From Fibrobacter sp. UWEL (GTDB lineage Bacteria; Fibrobacterota; Fibrobacteria; Fibrobacterales; Fibrobacteraceae), in contig NZ_FRBE01000015.1 of NCBI RefSeq assembly GCF_900142535.1, positions 24,471 to 88,470 on the forward strand: a stretch of 64,000 bases of DNA, in the 5' to 3' direction. Positions 8,547-16,018 of the stretch are shown here, piece by piece. Positions within the stretch are counted from its first letter, which is position 1. Each line of letters starts with the position of its first letter. The translations under genes were made by a program, and so were the position numbers. The notes beneath the pieces were generated by a model. The model ran no database searches, was not told the DNA's origin, and saw nothing but the letters and a program-made list of their open reading frames with translations.

Positions 8547-9190
8547 TCGTTACCTCTTGTAACAAGGGCATATTCCTGTTCTTCCTGGGGCAGTGCATAT
8601 TTATATATGTGTACTGCCGGATCGTTTTCCAGGTGAACGATATTATTGAAACTCTTCAGGGTCACAAATTGGCCACCGCGGGCCAGACCCGGCTGGGCGC
8701 GTTCCCAGTCATTTTCAAAAGTGGAGAGGGCGCGGCAGCTGACAAAATCCAGATAGGCAAGACCGGAAGTTTCGAAACGCTTGCCAACGACAGTCATGTT
8801 ATCCAGGTGCAGCTGGTCTTTGACGAAGTTCATGAACTGCACTCGCTTGTTGCGAGGTTCCACTGCATAGAACTGGACTTCCGGCATGGCGATGGCCAGC
8901 GGGAAACTGGGACAACCTGCGCCCGCACCCATATCGGCCCAACGCTTACCCTTCAAATCTTTACCTATATATATATAAGGCACCAGAGAGTCCGCGATAT
9001 GTCTAGACAAGAATTTTTGAGAATCCTTTTCGGATATCAGGTTGCCATACTCCTTGGTATCCACAACCAGGTCGGCAAACTTATAAAGCTTGTCTAAGGT
9101 CTCTGCAGACAGTTCCACCCCATTGGAGGCCAGGAAGTGGTTCAAAAGATTCTTCTGTTCTTCGTTTTCAGAATAATGCATAAGTGTCAT
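8543..9190 (-). CDS. rsmG: 16S rRNA m7G527 methyltransferase RsmG (GidB)
   Basis: About 215 aa. The SAM-binding loop reads ADMGAGAGCPSFPLAI, followed by AVEPRNKRVQFMNFV and SCRALSTFE, all typical of RsmG, which methylates G527 of 16S rRNA. The reading frame could be extended to 9220, but that start would read through the parS palindrome. The ATG at 9188-9190 (or the one three codons later) gives a normal RsmG N-terminus. It heads the rsmG-parA-parB set, a conserved order near bacterial replication origins. The Gly-rich loop has Cys-Pro-Ser where most members have Phe-Pro-Gly. Confidence 0.92.
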   Translation of the reverse strand: MTLMHYSENEEQKNLLNHFLASNGVELSAETLDKLYKFADLVVDTKEYGNLISEKDSQKFLSRHIADSLVPYIYIGKDLKGKRWADMGAGAGCPSFPLAIAMPEVQFYAVEPRNKRVQFMNFVKDQLHLDNMTVVGKRFETSGLAYLDFVSCRALSTFENDWERAQPGLARGGQFVTLKSFNNIVHLENDPAVHIYKYALPQEEQEYALVTRGNE

Positions 9191-9192
9191 TT

Positions 9193-9220
9193 TTGAAATG
9201 TTCCACGTGGAACATTTCAA
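9193..9220. promoter_or_regulatory. parS site 1
   Basis: The core TGTTCCACGTGGAACA (9199-9214) is a perfect 16-bp palindrome matching the bacterial parS consensus TGTTNCACGTGAAACA. Here the perfect symmetry extends to 28 bp (9193-9220). It lies just upstream of the rsmG start, in the divergent gap between the par operon and the rightward genes. Confidence 0.9.
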
Positions 9221-9296
9221 GCAAGGAAAAATTTAGATATACTCAAAAAGGAAATCAACAAAAGGTTTGTTTACGAGCGCATTTATTTAAAATAGT

Positions 9297-9305
9297 TGTG
9301 GATAA
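9297..9305 (-). promoter_or_regulatory. Consensus DnaA box
   Basis: TGTGGATAA is the reverse complement of the consensus DnaA box TTATCCACA. It lies in the AT-rich 126-bp gap between parS site 1 and the next rightward gene. A single box is weak evidence for an origin. Confidence 0.45.
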
Positions 9306-9346
9306 ATTTTTAATTTGTGTTAGGTTTTTGTTTATATATTTGAGTC

Positions 9347-9931
9347 GTGGAAAAATTAGTTCGAGTCAATAGCGGAACAATCTGGAAGGTAGCAGCTTTT
9401 ATTGCTGCTATATGGGCCATCTATTTGAGTTGTAATTACCTGCTGGAAGACCCGTTGCTTTTTGTCCTTTTTGGAACTCTGGCGATTTGTTGTTTGCCGG
9501 AACTCTATGGGGTGATGGTTCTTTCCCCGAGAAGAATTGAGAAAGATGAGGAAGGCTATTACAAGATAAAGTTCCTTTTCATTGACCACTATATTAGCCA
9601 GGATGACTTGACATTTGAGGAAGATGGCAGCGGTGTCTACATGTATTTTGGTAGAAAAATGGACAAGTTCGGATTCTTTTTCGATGAGGAAAAAATCCAG
9701 GAACACAAGATTTCTTACATTAGAATAATACTTCAGATGTTTGGATTGTCCTATGGTTCTACCTATACTTATTTAGTGGGGCGTGACTATATATATGTAG
9801 GCGATGGTGATCCTCAGGACTTTTTTGCGGATAGACGTAAGCCTAAAGAAAAGAAACCTCCTGAACCAGAAATAGAGGAAATCCCTCCTGAGAGGGATAA
9901 CCCTTACGGAATTGAATTGCCGGAAGAATAG
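9347..9931 (+). CDS. Small membrane protein, paralogue A, with Pro/Glu C-terminal tail
   Basis: 194 aa starting at a GTG. Two membrane helices lie in the first 60 residues (WKVAAFIAAIWAIYLSC and PLLFVLFGTLAICCLPELY); the rest is a soluble domain likely to be beta-rich (EGYYKIKFLFIDHYISQDDL). It ends in a charged Pro-rich tail containing EEIPPERDNPYGIELPEE. The gene at 10463-11107 encodes the same architecture and an almost identical tail, so the two are paralogues flanking the macrodomain gene. The fold resembles small bacterial PH-like membrane proteins in outline only. Function unknown. Confidence 0.7.
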   Translation: MEKLVRVNSGTIWKVAAFIAAIWAIYLSCNYLLEDPLLFVLFGTLAICCLPELYGVMVLSPRRIEKDEEGYYKIKFLFIDHYISQDDLTFEEDGSGVYMYFGRKMDKFGFFFDEEKIQEHKISYIRIILQMFGLSYGSTYTYLVGRDYIYVGDGDPQDFFADRRKPKEKKPPEPEIEEIPPERDNPYGIELPEE

Positions 9932-9941
9932 GAACTTGAAT

Positions 9942-10445
9942 ATGCTGGAAATTGAAATTGTCTCTGGTGATATTACCAAGCTAAAAGTGGATGCCATTGT
10001 AAACGCTGCCAACTGTTCCTTGCTGGGAGGTGGCGGTGTGGATGGCGCTATCCATCGTGCTGCCGGTCGTGAATTGTTGATGGCTTGCATGAAGTTTGGC
10101 AGTTGCCAGACAGGCGAAGCCCGAATCACTCCCGGGTTCAAGTTGCCCGCAAAGTTCGTCATCCATACTCCCGGTCCCATCTATAGGGATGGTCAACATG
10201 GGGAGCCGGAATTGTTGAAATCCTGCTACGAGAACTCCATGAAGTTGGCTGAGGAAAATGGTTGCGAGACCGTGGCCTTCCCCGCTATCTCCACCGGAGT
10301 GTACGGATATCCCTGGGAAGCCGCTACCCAGATCGCTATTCAGACTGTGAATAATTTTCCCTGCAAGTCTGTTAAGAAAGTAATCTTCTGTTGCTTTGGG
10401 GATGAAATGTTGAAGATCTACCAGGATGTTCTGAAAGAATTATAG
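9942..10445 (+). CDS. Macrodomain protein (O-acetyl-ADP-ribose deacetylase type)
   Basis: 167 aa from ATG 9942, 10 bp after the upstream stop; an earlier in-frame ATG overlaps that gene. The macrodomain signature is complete: VSGDITKLKVDAIVNAAN, then LLGGGGVDGAIHRAAG (the ADP-ribose phosphate loop and catalytic Asp-Gly), TPGP, and FPAISTGVYGYPWEAA. Relatives such as YmdB remove acetyl from O-acetyl-ADP-ribose or ADP-ribose from proteins. Sitting in one transcription unit between two paralogous membrane proteins is unusual and hints at a linked role. Confidence 0.9.
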   Translation: MLEIEIVSGDITKLKVDAIVNAANCSLLGGGGVDGAIHRAAGRELLMACMKFGSCQTGEARITPGFKLPAKFVIHTPGPIYRDGQHGEPELLKSCYENSMKLAEENGCETVAFPAISTGVYGYPWEAATQIAIQTVNNFPCKSVKKVIFCCFGDEMLKIYQDVLKEL

Positions 10446-10462
10446 GGAGCAATAGGTTAGGA

Positions 10463-11107
10463 ATGGAAAGACTTGTTCTGGTAAAGACTACGAACTACAA
10501 GACGGGCTTGTTTGTCTTTGGTGGTTTTATTCTTTTTGTTTTGGGAAACGTAGCGTGGGATTATATCAAGTCAGACAAGTCAGTACCAATAGACCCTAGC
10601 ATGTATGTTTTGGGTGCGGCATTTATGACTGCCTGGGTGGCTTTTGCATTGCGCATGTTCTTTTATGCTTATCCCCGCAGTATTACAAAATTGCCGGATG
10701 GCTTCTATGAAGTCAGAACAGGATTAATCAAACATCTTGTTGCACAGGAAGAATTGGAGTTTAGCAGGTCATCCTTGCGCAAGGGGTTTAAAGATTATGA
10801 CCTTTACTTTGATTATGTGGTGGTTCCCTATACTTTGCTCAACGGGAGAGTGCGTCTAGTTTTTGAAAAAGATATCCCATTACCCGTAGATGATGATGGA
10901 CTTGTCATACGTAATTCAAATTTGTGGGACAATTCAAAGCTTGCTCTTGTTATCGGAAGGGATTATAAATATGAAGGTGATGGGGATCCTTATAACTTTT
11001 TCAGGGATACCAGACCTCCTGAAAGGAAGAAGCCGCCTAAACCGAAAGTAGAGGAAATTCCTCCTGAAAGGGATAATCCATACGGAATTGAACTACCTGA
11101 CGAATAG
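10463..11107 (+). CDS. Small membrane protein, paralogue B, with Pro/Glu C-terminal tail
   Basis: 214 aa. The N-terminus MERLVLVKTTNYKTG mirrors MEKLVRVNSGTIWKV of the paralogue at 9347. Two membrane helices (about 15-35 and 48-70) are followed by a soluble domain with matching blocks (DGFYEVRTGLIKHLVAQEEL against EGYYKIKFLFIDHYISQDDL; VIGRDYKYEGDGDPYNFF against LVGRDYIYVGDGDPQDFF). The tail EEIPPERDNPYGIELPDE differs from the paralogue by one residue. It starts 18 bp after the macrodomain gene. Function unknown. Confidence 0.7.
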   Translation: MERLVLVKTTNYKTGLFVFGGFILFVLGNVAWDYIKSDKSVPIDPSMYVLGAAFMTAWVAFALRMFFYAYPRSITKLPDGFYEVRTGLIKHLVAQEELEFSRSSLRKGFKDYDLYFDYVVVPYTLLNGRVRLVFEKDIPLPVDDDGLVIRNSNLWDNSKLALVIGRDYKYEGDGDPYNFFRDTRPPERKKPPKPKVEEIPPERDNPYGIELPDE

Positions 11108-11113
11108 TCTAAT

Positions 11114-11129
11114 TGTTTCACGTGAAACA
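11114..11129. promoter_or_regulatory. parS site 2 (perfect consensus)
   Basis: TGTTTCACGTGAAACA is identical to the parS consensus. It lies 7 bp after the stop of membrane paralogue B. Confidence 0.92.
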
Positions 11130-11150
11130 CGATCGAGCCGAATGTCGCGG

Positions 11151-11352
11151 CAGGGAGCTTGCTCACTGACATGACTGAGGCGAAGAGTGTAGTATTAAAA
11201 CGAAGTTTTAATACCAACATGCAGACCGAGAGCAGCGGCCAAGCTTGCTTGGACATGACCGAGCATGAGCATGTAGCGTACGAAGTACGCCAACATTTGC
11301 AAACCGCAGGGTGTAGCATGCCAACACAGTTGAGCTTGTCGAAGGGTCTAGC
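11151..11352. repeat. Array of short hairpins with conserved linkers
   Basis: The 290-bp gap before the YkgJ gene holds three units of the form TGTA-[palindrome]-CAACA with different palindromes: GTATTAAAAC-GAA-GTTTTAATAC (11192-11214), GCGTAC-GAA-GTACGC (11276-11290) and GCATGC (11316-11321). Two further hairpins, GGAGCTTGCTC and CCAAGCTTGCTTGG, are each followed by an ACATGAC-YGAG linker. A fragment of the TCTAGC-type dispersed repeat ends the stretch. No gene is visible here. Confidence 0.7.
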
Positions 11353-11399
11353 CATTCCCAAGGTCCTTTGCTAGATTTGCCTTCAACAAGAAGGCATTT

Positions 11400-12089
11400 A
11401 TGATTTCTGAAATTGCCCCTGTACTTGAAAAGTTGAGGGGTACTGAAGAATACGACATCCTCGTCGAGATGGATGCTGTTTACTCCCGGATTGAAACGAA
11501 ACAACGGGAATGGTTTGAAAAGTCCAAGTTCACCTGCCCTAAAGGATGCGGCACCTGCTGTGAACATTTCGAGCCGGATCTACTAGAAAGCGAAGCACTG
11601 TACATGGCCGCCTGGCTGATAAGTAATCAACCAGAAACGATAACCAAAATGTTCCACGTGGAACATTTTGGGGCGAACGAAGAATCCCAACATTGCCCCT
11701 TTTATCGTTCTGATCTTGAGGGTGGAAAGTATCCAGGCCACTGTTCTATTTATGGTGGGCGGGCATCTATCTGCCGTCTATTTGGTGCTGCCGGATCTCG
11801 GGACAAGCATGGTCAGGAGGTATGGAAACCTTGCAAGTTTTACCCTGCGGAAGAACTTGCTGCCGTCAAAACTCTGTCCGGAGAACCCATCCTCCATCGA
11901 CAATATACTGCCGACGAAGTCCAGAATCTGTTCGGTTGTCTCCCTCCGGTCATGAGTGACATGATGGAGCAGGAAGAATGTTTTACTCCTGACGATGACT
12001 CCTCCACCCTAATTCACGACATCCTGCCCAAGTACATCCAGCGCCTCCTTTGGATTATGGATTTGAACTCCGGGAAGGACCCTATATAA
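11400..12089 (+). CDS. YkgJ-family cysteine cluster protein
   Basis: 229 aa. The Cys pattern FTCPKGCGTCCEHFE (about residues 42-56), then HCPFY, HCSIYGGRASICRLFG and KPCKFY, is that of the YkgJ/UPF0153 zinc- or iron-chelating cluster family, whose biochemical role is not established. The coding region includes a complete parS palindrome translated as KMFHVEHFG (about residues 83-91). Nothing close upstream looks like an operon partner. A strong terminator stands about 110 bp downstream, after a possible small RNA. Confidence 0.8.
   Translation: MISEIAPVLEKLRGTEEYDILVEMDAVYSRIETKQREWFEKSKFTCPKGCGTCCEHFEPDLLESEALYMAAWLISNQPETITKMFHVEHFGANEESQHCPFYRSDLEGGKYPGHCSIYGGRASICRLFGAAGSRDKHGQEVWKPCKFYPAEELAAVKTLSGEPILHRQYTADEVQNLFGCLPPVMSDMMEQEECFTPDDDSSTLIHDILPKYIQRLLWIMDLNSGKDPI
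11650..11665. promoter_or_regulatory. parS site 3, inside the YkgJ-family gene
   Basis: TGTTCCACGTGGAACA, a perfect palindrome. The symmetry extends through flanking AAAA/TTTT to 24 bp (11646-11669). It is read in frame as Met-Phe-His-Val-Glu-His. Confidence 0.88.
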
Positions 12090-12105
12090 AAAAGTGGAAT
12101 TTCTT

Positions 12106-12136
12106 TTGACAATTTTAAGATGAGAACCGATATAAT
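12106..12136 (+). promoter_or_regulatory. Sigma-70-type promoter
   Basis: TTGACA (12106-12111) and TATAAT (12131-12136) are both perfect hexamers, 19 bp apart, which is slightly long. No coding region follows; a terminator appears 65 bp downstream. GAGAACCG in the spacer is complementary to CGGTTCTC at 12172-12179. Confidence 0.6.
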
Positions 12137-12142
12137 ATACGA

Positions 12143-12232
12143 GGGCTGGTTACCCTCCCGTACTAGTCATACGGTTCTCCTTTGTTAGATGGTTGAAAAG
12201 ATCCCCGGGGCGAAAGCCTCGGGGATTCTTTG
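12143..12232 (+). ncRNA. Candidate small RNA between a promoter and a terminator
   Basis: A transcript from the promoter above would begin near 12143 and end at the terminator near 12232, about 90 nt with no usable reading frame. The 5' part folds as GAGGG-CTGGTTA-CCCTC (12141-12157) and the 3' part is the terminator hairpin. No known RNA family was recognised. It lacks the GGAA loop of SRP RNA and is too short for 6S RNA. Alternatively the hairpin simply ends the YkgJ transcript. Confidence 0.4.
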
Positions 12233-12234
12233 TT
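12201..12234 (+). terminator. Rho-independent terminator
   Basis: ATCCCCGGGGC-GAAA-GCCTCGGGGAT: an 11-bp stem with a GAAA tetraloop, followed by TTCTTTGTT. Confidence 0.85.
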
Positions 12235-12266
12235 GGTACTTGCGAAGGTTACACGTGAAACATCCT

Positions 12267-12650
12267 TTAAACTGTTAGTTCCACCAGATTGCCTTCGGGG
12301 TCCTGGACCACGCTTTCGTAGTATCCGTCTCCCGTTGTTCGAGGCTGCCCTACGATAGTGATGCCGTCATCTTCCATTTGGGCGGTCAACTTGTCCACCA
12401 TTTCCTTGGACCCTAGGGACATTGCCACATGGCACCACCCGAAATGTGGATTGGATATTGAAGATTCAATGTTGGTCCGGTGCATCACTTCGATGCGAGT
12501 TCCCCCATCAAATGTCAGGAACCTGCTGGTAAAACCCTTGGCCGGGTTATGATATTCTGGATGAACCGTGGCGCCTAGATACTTTTCATAGAAGGCACAA
12601 ACCTTCTCGATATCTCTGACCCAAATTGCGATATGTTCCACGTGAAACAT
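12267..12650 (-). CDS. VOC-superfamily (glyoxalase-like) protein
   Basis: 127 aa, the usual length for a single-domain vicinal-oxygen-chelate protein. The two beta-alpha-beta-beta-beta units begin HIAIWVRDIEKVCAFYEKYLG and CHVAMSLGSKEMVDKLTAQ, and the end is DPEGNLVELTV with the metal-ligand Glu. Likely metal ligands are His6, Glu53, His73 and the C-terminal Glu. The substrate is unknown. The start codon and the first six residues (MFHVEH) are encoded by a parS site, which is unusual. Confidence 0.85.
   Translation of the reverse strand: MFHVEHIAIWVRDIEKVCAFYEKYLGATVHPEYHNPAKGFTSRFLTFDGGTRIEVMHRTNIESSISNPHFGWCHVAMSLGSKEMVDKLTAQMEDDGITIVGQPRTTGDGYYESVVQDPEGNLVELTV
12634..12649. promoter_or_regulatory. 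parS site 4, overlapping the VOC gene start codon
   Basis: TGTTCCACGTGAAACA matches the parS consensus; its two arms differ at one position. On the minus strand it supplies the start region of the VOC gene. A weaker half-site GGTTACACGTGAAACA (two mismatches) lies at 12247-12262 at the other end of that gene. Confidence 0.85.
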
Positions 12651-12752
12651 AGGGACTAATCTCCATTATACTTTTTCCATAAACCAATATACAAAAAAGA
12701 ATGCTGGTGGTATTTCCCAGCATTCCTTTCTTCGTCATATACGGCTTAGGTT

Positions 12753-13424
12753 TTAAACTCCCCTAGCCTCCGGGTCCCAGATGACTTTATGGAGCTGCAC
12801 CTGGAATCGGACATTGTTCCTTTTCATGGTGGCGTTATGGAGAATCCAGTCCACCATGTCCTCGTACTTCATTGTCCCGAAGATGGGAGAAACATAGAAT
12901 GTAGGGAGCTTCATTCCCCTTCTGGCATATTCAGCTTCCATGGCCCCGATGACTCGGGCGGCATCCTGAAGGTCCTCTTCCGTACCCACAACGAACTTTA
13001 GGACGTCCCTTCCGGAGAGGGTCATCATGTTTTCCAATTTCATCTTGGGTTGCATCCCGCTGGAGATACTCTTCCAGTCCATGGTGCAGAACATATGTCT
13101 ATAGCCGGAGGGTTTGGGCTGAGTTCCGTTTGTCTCGATATTCACCTCGAGGCCATAATCGTCCAACATTTTCAATAGAACTTCCACATCCTTGTGGATA
13201 AGAGGTTCCCCTCCCGTCAAGGTGACGAACTGGGTGTTGAAAGACTTGACCTTCTCGAAGACCTCCACAGGGGACAGCTCCTGAAAGTCAGACCCTTCCA
13301 CCGCATACATGGAGTCGCAATAAGAGCAGCGGAGGTTGCATCCGAACAGACGGACGAATACTGCGGGGGCGCCTGTGCGGATACCCTCGCCCTCGATACT
13401 GAGGAAAATTTCTGAAACTTTCAT
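12753..13424 (-). CDS. queE: 7-carboxy-7-deazaguanine synthase
   Basis: 224 aa from the ATG at 13422-13424. It is a radical-SAM enzyme that contracts carboxy-tetrahydropterin to CDG on the preQ0/queuosine pathway. The N-terminus has IFLSIEGEGIRTGAPAVFVR and the cluster-binding CNLRCSYC (CxxxCxxC), followed by the SAM-binding FVTLTGGEPL. The short cluster-binding loop is characteristic of QueE. It lies downstream of queD on the same strand, separated by 67 bp that contain a dispersed repeat. queC and queF are not in the window. Confidence 0.92.
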   Translation of the reverse strand: MKVSEIFLSIEGEGIRTGAPAVFVRLFGCNLRCSYCDSMYAVEGSDFQELSPVEVFEKVKSFNTQFVTLTGGEPLIHKDVEVLLKMLDDYGLEVNIETNGTQPKPSGYRHMFCTMDWKSISSGMQPKMKLENMMTLSGRDVLKFVVGTEEDLQDAARVIGAMEAEYARRGMKLPTFYVSPIFGTMKYEDMVDWILHNATMKRNNVRFQVQLHKVIWDPEARGV

Positions 13425-13427
13425 ATG

Positions 13428-13484
13428 TGTATCTAGATTCTTCGACTCTATGCCTGCGGCATTTCGCTCAGAATGATTGTTGGT
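13428..13484. repeat. Dispersed palindromic repeat between queD and queE
   Basis: TCTAGATTCTTCGACTC and ATTTCGCTCAGAATGATTG flank a small CCTGCGG loop, a longer version of the element found at 7.6 and 17.2 kb. Confidence 0.7.
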
Positions 13485-13491
13485 GGGCTCG

Positions 13492-13824
13492 TTAATCTTT
13501 TTCAAATTCGGCGATGTTGTTTTCGCTTTCCTGGACGGTCACCTTATAGCAGTGAGGAATCTTGTCACAGATCCACTTGGCCAGATTCTCGGCGGTTGGG
13601 TTGAAGTCCACCACCTCATTGATGTACTTGTGGTCCAGCTGCTGGGAAATAACTTCCTTTGCCGTCTTGAAATCGATAACCATGCCATTGGCGTCCAGGG
13701 TCTTGGATTGGCAATAGACGGTAATGATCCAGTTATGTCCGTGAAGATTTTGGCACTTGCTTTCGTAGTTCAGTGCCAGCTTGTGTGCGCCCGAGATTTC
13801 GAAGCGCTTCATGATTCTGTACAT
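13492..13824 (-). CDS. queD: 6-carboxy-5,6,7,8-tetrahydropterin synthase
   Basis: 110 aa from the ATG at 13822-13824; a longer upstream extension does not match the family. Zinc ligands are visible as the His in SGAHKLAL and the pair in NLHGHNW, and the catalytic Cys lies in SKCQNLHGH. Later FNPTAENLAKWI and VQESENNIAEFE complete the QueD pattern. It makes the QueE substrate from dihydroneopterin triphosphate. The pair probably shares a transcript. Confidence 0.92.
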   Translation of the reverse strand: MYRIMKRFEISGAHKLALNYESKCQNLHGHNWIITVYCQSKTLDANGMVIDFKTAKEVISQQLDHKYINEVVDFNPTAENLAKWICDKIPHCYKVTVQESENNIAEFEKD

Positions 13825-13945
13825 GAGGTACCTAGTTTTGTTTAAGGACAGGATGGTTTTTCGAACTGTCCCGCGGTCGATTATGAACACCGCTGTGAAT
13901 AGATGTTGAAAGTTCGCCTTGCGAACAGGGAAAATATAGAAAAAC

Positions 13946-14980
13946 TTAATTATAGTTTAAACGGTATCGAACAATACGGGCGTGATCCATTTTCCCGTTA
14001 TGGAGCTGAAGACTGTATAGAAACTGATGGTCGCCTTCTTTGGTGATGGTTATATCTTCTAGTTCCCAGAGTCTATCATTTTTCTGACTTCCTATATACT
14101 TGATGTTAATGAAGTCAGTATCTTCGCCTTTGTTGTTTACGCCTGTCAAAATGATTTCATGGTATCCGTCCTGCTTTTGCACAAAACCATGGATTCCGGT
14201 ATAGTTTTCATTGTTTGCGTCCTTTTTGTCTAGAACATAATAGAAGGTGCCAGAAGAGTCAAAGGTCCCTCCCTGACTAGCCATCTTTTTCCACTCGTTC
14301 TCAGGTAAGTTGACATTAGCATAGTGTAATTTATGTTGCTGAATTAGTTGTATTGTTTCCCCATTTTCAAATGTGGGGTTATACTCTAGAAGCTCTCTTG
14401 CTCCGTTTGACGAGTAGATATTTTGAGTAACAGGATTAAAGCCAACCCATGCAGCATTTTTTTGAGCATCCGAAGGAAGAAAGCCGTACTTCACAAATTC
14501 TAGGTTTGCATTTAAGACTATGATGATCGGTGTAGCCTTTTCTGTAGTAAGAGCATGGACCCTCCCTGTGGTTGCGATGTAGATGAATCCATTATGGTAG
14601 ACAATTCCACCGAAATGACGATACCATCCTTTCCTCAGCTCCTTTTGCAGGGAAACCAGATGGACACGGGCCTTGATTACGTTAAGGGAGTCCTTGGGTA
14701 TCTTGAAGATTTCCCATTGGTTTGTGATATACCAGTGGGTCTCGCTCTGCGCTATCCCCTGTATTTCCGTAACGTCAATTTTGCCCCATTCGCTTTCGGA
14801 AATCAGCTCCCCCGCTTGCACGAACCCTGTCGGTACAACACTTTCGTGAGGTAGAATAATCTCCGGTTCATTTTTCGGGAGGATAACTTGATCGTCGAAA
14901 AAATAGTCGTCCAGCTTATGGAAGAGGATATTTAAAAAAAGCGTTACGACAATCAGCACTGCATAGACTTTTTTCTTCAT
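13946..14980 (-). CDS. Membrane-anchored beta-propeller-like protein, unknown function
   Basis: 344 aa. A single N-terminal hydrophobic segment (VYAVLIVVTLFLNILF) anchors or exports the protein. The rest is rich in beta-strand repeats with motifs such as GGIVYHNGFIYIATTGRVHAL, AAWVGFNPVTQNIYSS and LWELEDITITKEG, which suggest a propeller of about 40-50-residue blades. No enzyme motif was recognised. It stands alone on the minus strand, followed by queD. Confidence 0.6.
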   Translation of the reverse strand: MKKKVYAVLIVVTLFLNILFHKLDDYFFDDQVILPKNEPEIILPHESVVPTGFVQAGELISESEWGKIDVTEIQGIAQSETHWYITNQWEIFKIPKDSLNVIKARVHLVSLQKELRKGWYRHFGGIVYHNGFIYIATTGRVHALTTEKATPIIIVLNANLEFVKYGFLPSDAQKNAAWVGFNPVTQNIYSSNGARELLEYNPTFENGETIQLIQQHKLHYANVNLPENEWKKMASQGGTFDSSGTFYYVLDKKDANNENYTGIHGFVQKQDGYHEIILTGVNNKGEDTDFINIKYIGSQKNDRLWELEDITITKEGDHQFLYSLQLHNGKMDHARIVRYRLNYN

Positions 14981-15063
14981 AGAGAAAAAACTAGCTAAGA
15001 GTGGTTGCGTAACGCAGTTGAAGGCCGTCTTTTTAAGATAGACCTACGAAAAAGGTAGATGAA

Positions 15064-15888
15064 CTACTTTTCCACCGGAACCTGGATGATGGACAGCCAC
15101 TTTTCGGGGTCGTCCTGATTCCAGATGCCGTCCACATAGACGCAGCGGAGGTCACCCACAATCTTGTAACCCTGCTCCTCGATGTACTTGAACATCTCGG
15201 TGTAGGACTGGTAGAAGCGATCATAGGGTCCGATGTGCTTCAGGCAGAGGGCGGTTTTCACTGCGGGCATCTTCTTGAACTGGATGATTTCGGAATCCTT
15301 AAGCATTTCTTCCACCTGTTCGCAATACTCGATATCCACATCTTCGGGCTTGTATTCCTTGTTGTGTTCGATGGTAAAGCAGTAACCGGTGGCAGAACAC
15401 TTGCAACCCAGGCGCTGCATTTCGGGTCCAATCACGTTGCAGCACATGTCGCCGATGGCCTGGTAATTCTTGATGACTTCGCGGTGGCTGGCCACCATGA
15501 TTTCGGGGAGGGACTGGATGGAGAACTTTTCCATACTCTTAAACTTCCTTTGGGAGTCTATCATCTGGTGCAGATTTTCACGACGCTTCAGGAGAACCTT
15601 CAGCTCCTCTTCGCAGGCCTTGATCTTTTCTTCAAGCTGTGCCTCGTTGGGTTCGTGGGAACCTTCCTCGAAGAGTTCGCGGATTTCGTCCAGGGAGAAA
15701 CCGATATCCTTCAGCCGGCGGATGGCGCCCAGGCGCTGCATCTGCTCCAGCTTATAGTAGCGGTAACCTGTCCACTGGTCCACCTCGCAGGGTTTCAGGA
15801 TCCCCATCTGCTCGTAGTGACGTAAGGTCTTTACGGTCACCTGCATCATCTGAGAGAACTCACCTATCTTTAATTTGACTTTGTTCAT
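15064..15888 (-). CDS. MerR-family regulator with GyrI-like effector domain
   Basis: 274 aa from the ATG at 15886-15888. Residues 1-70 are a MerR winged helix-turn-helix (IGEFSQMMQVTVKTLRHYEQ, YRYYKLEQMQRL). A coiled coil follows (about 78-120), then a GyrI-like ligand-binding domain ending in EKWLSIIQVPVEK. This is the BmrR/TipA-like layout in which small hydrophobic effectors activate transcription. No efflux gene is adjacent, so its target is unknown. Confidence 0.85.
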   Translation of the reverse strand: MNKVKLKIGEFSQMMQVTVKTLRHYEQMGILKPCEVDQWTGYRYYKLEQMQRLGAIRRLKDIGFSLDEIRELFEEGSHEPNEAQLEEKIKACEEELKVLLKRRENLHQMIDSQRKFKSMEKFSIQSLPEIMVASHREVIKNYQAIGDMCCNVIGPEMQRLGCKCSATGYCFTIEHNKEYKPEDVDIEYCEQVEEMLKDSEIIQFKKMPAVKTALCLKHIGPYDRFYQSYTEMFKYIEEQGYKIVGDLRCVYVDGIWNQDDPEKWLSIIQVPVEK

Positions 15889-16018
15889 ATAGAAATTGCG
15901 GTTCGCGACCCGCCCCTTGTGATCACTTTTCTGCCACCTCGTCAGGCGACAATATAAATATAGACCCGTCCCCAAGGGACGAGTCAATAGGAAAAATGAA
16001 CTTTTTTGAAAAAAATGA

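Noticed and set aside
12141..12232. SRP (4.5S) RNA or 6S RNA
   Set aside because: No GGAA-tetraloop/GGAAGCAGC core for SRP RNA, and too short, without the central bulge, for 6S RNA.
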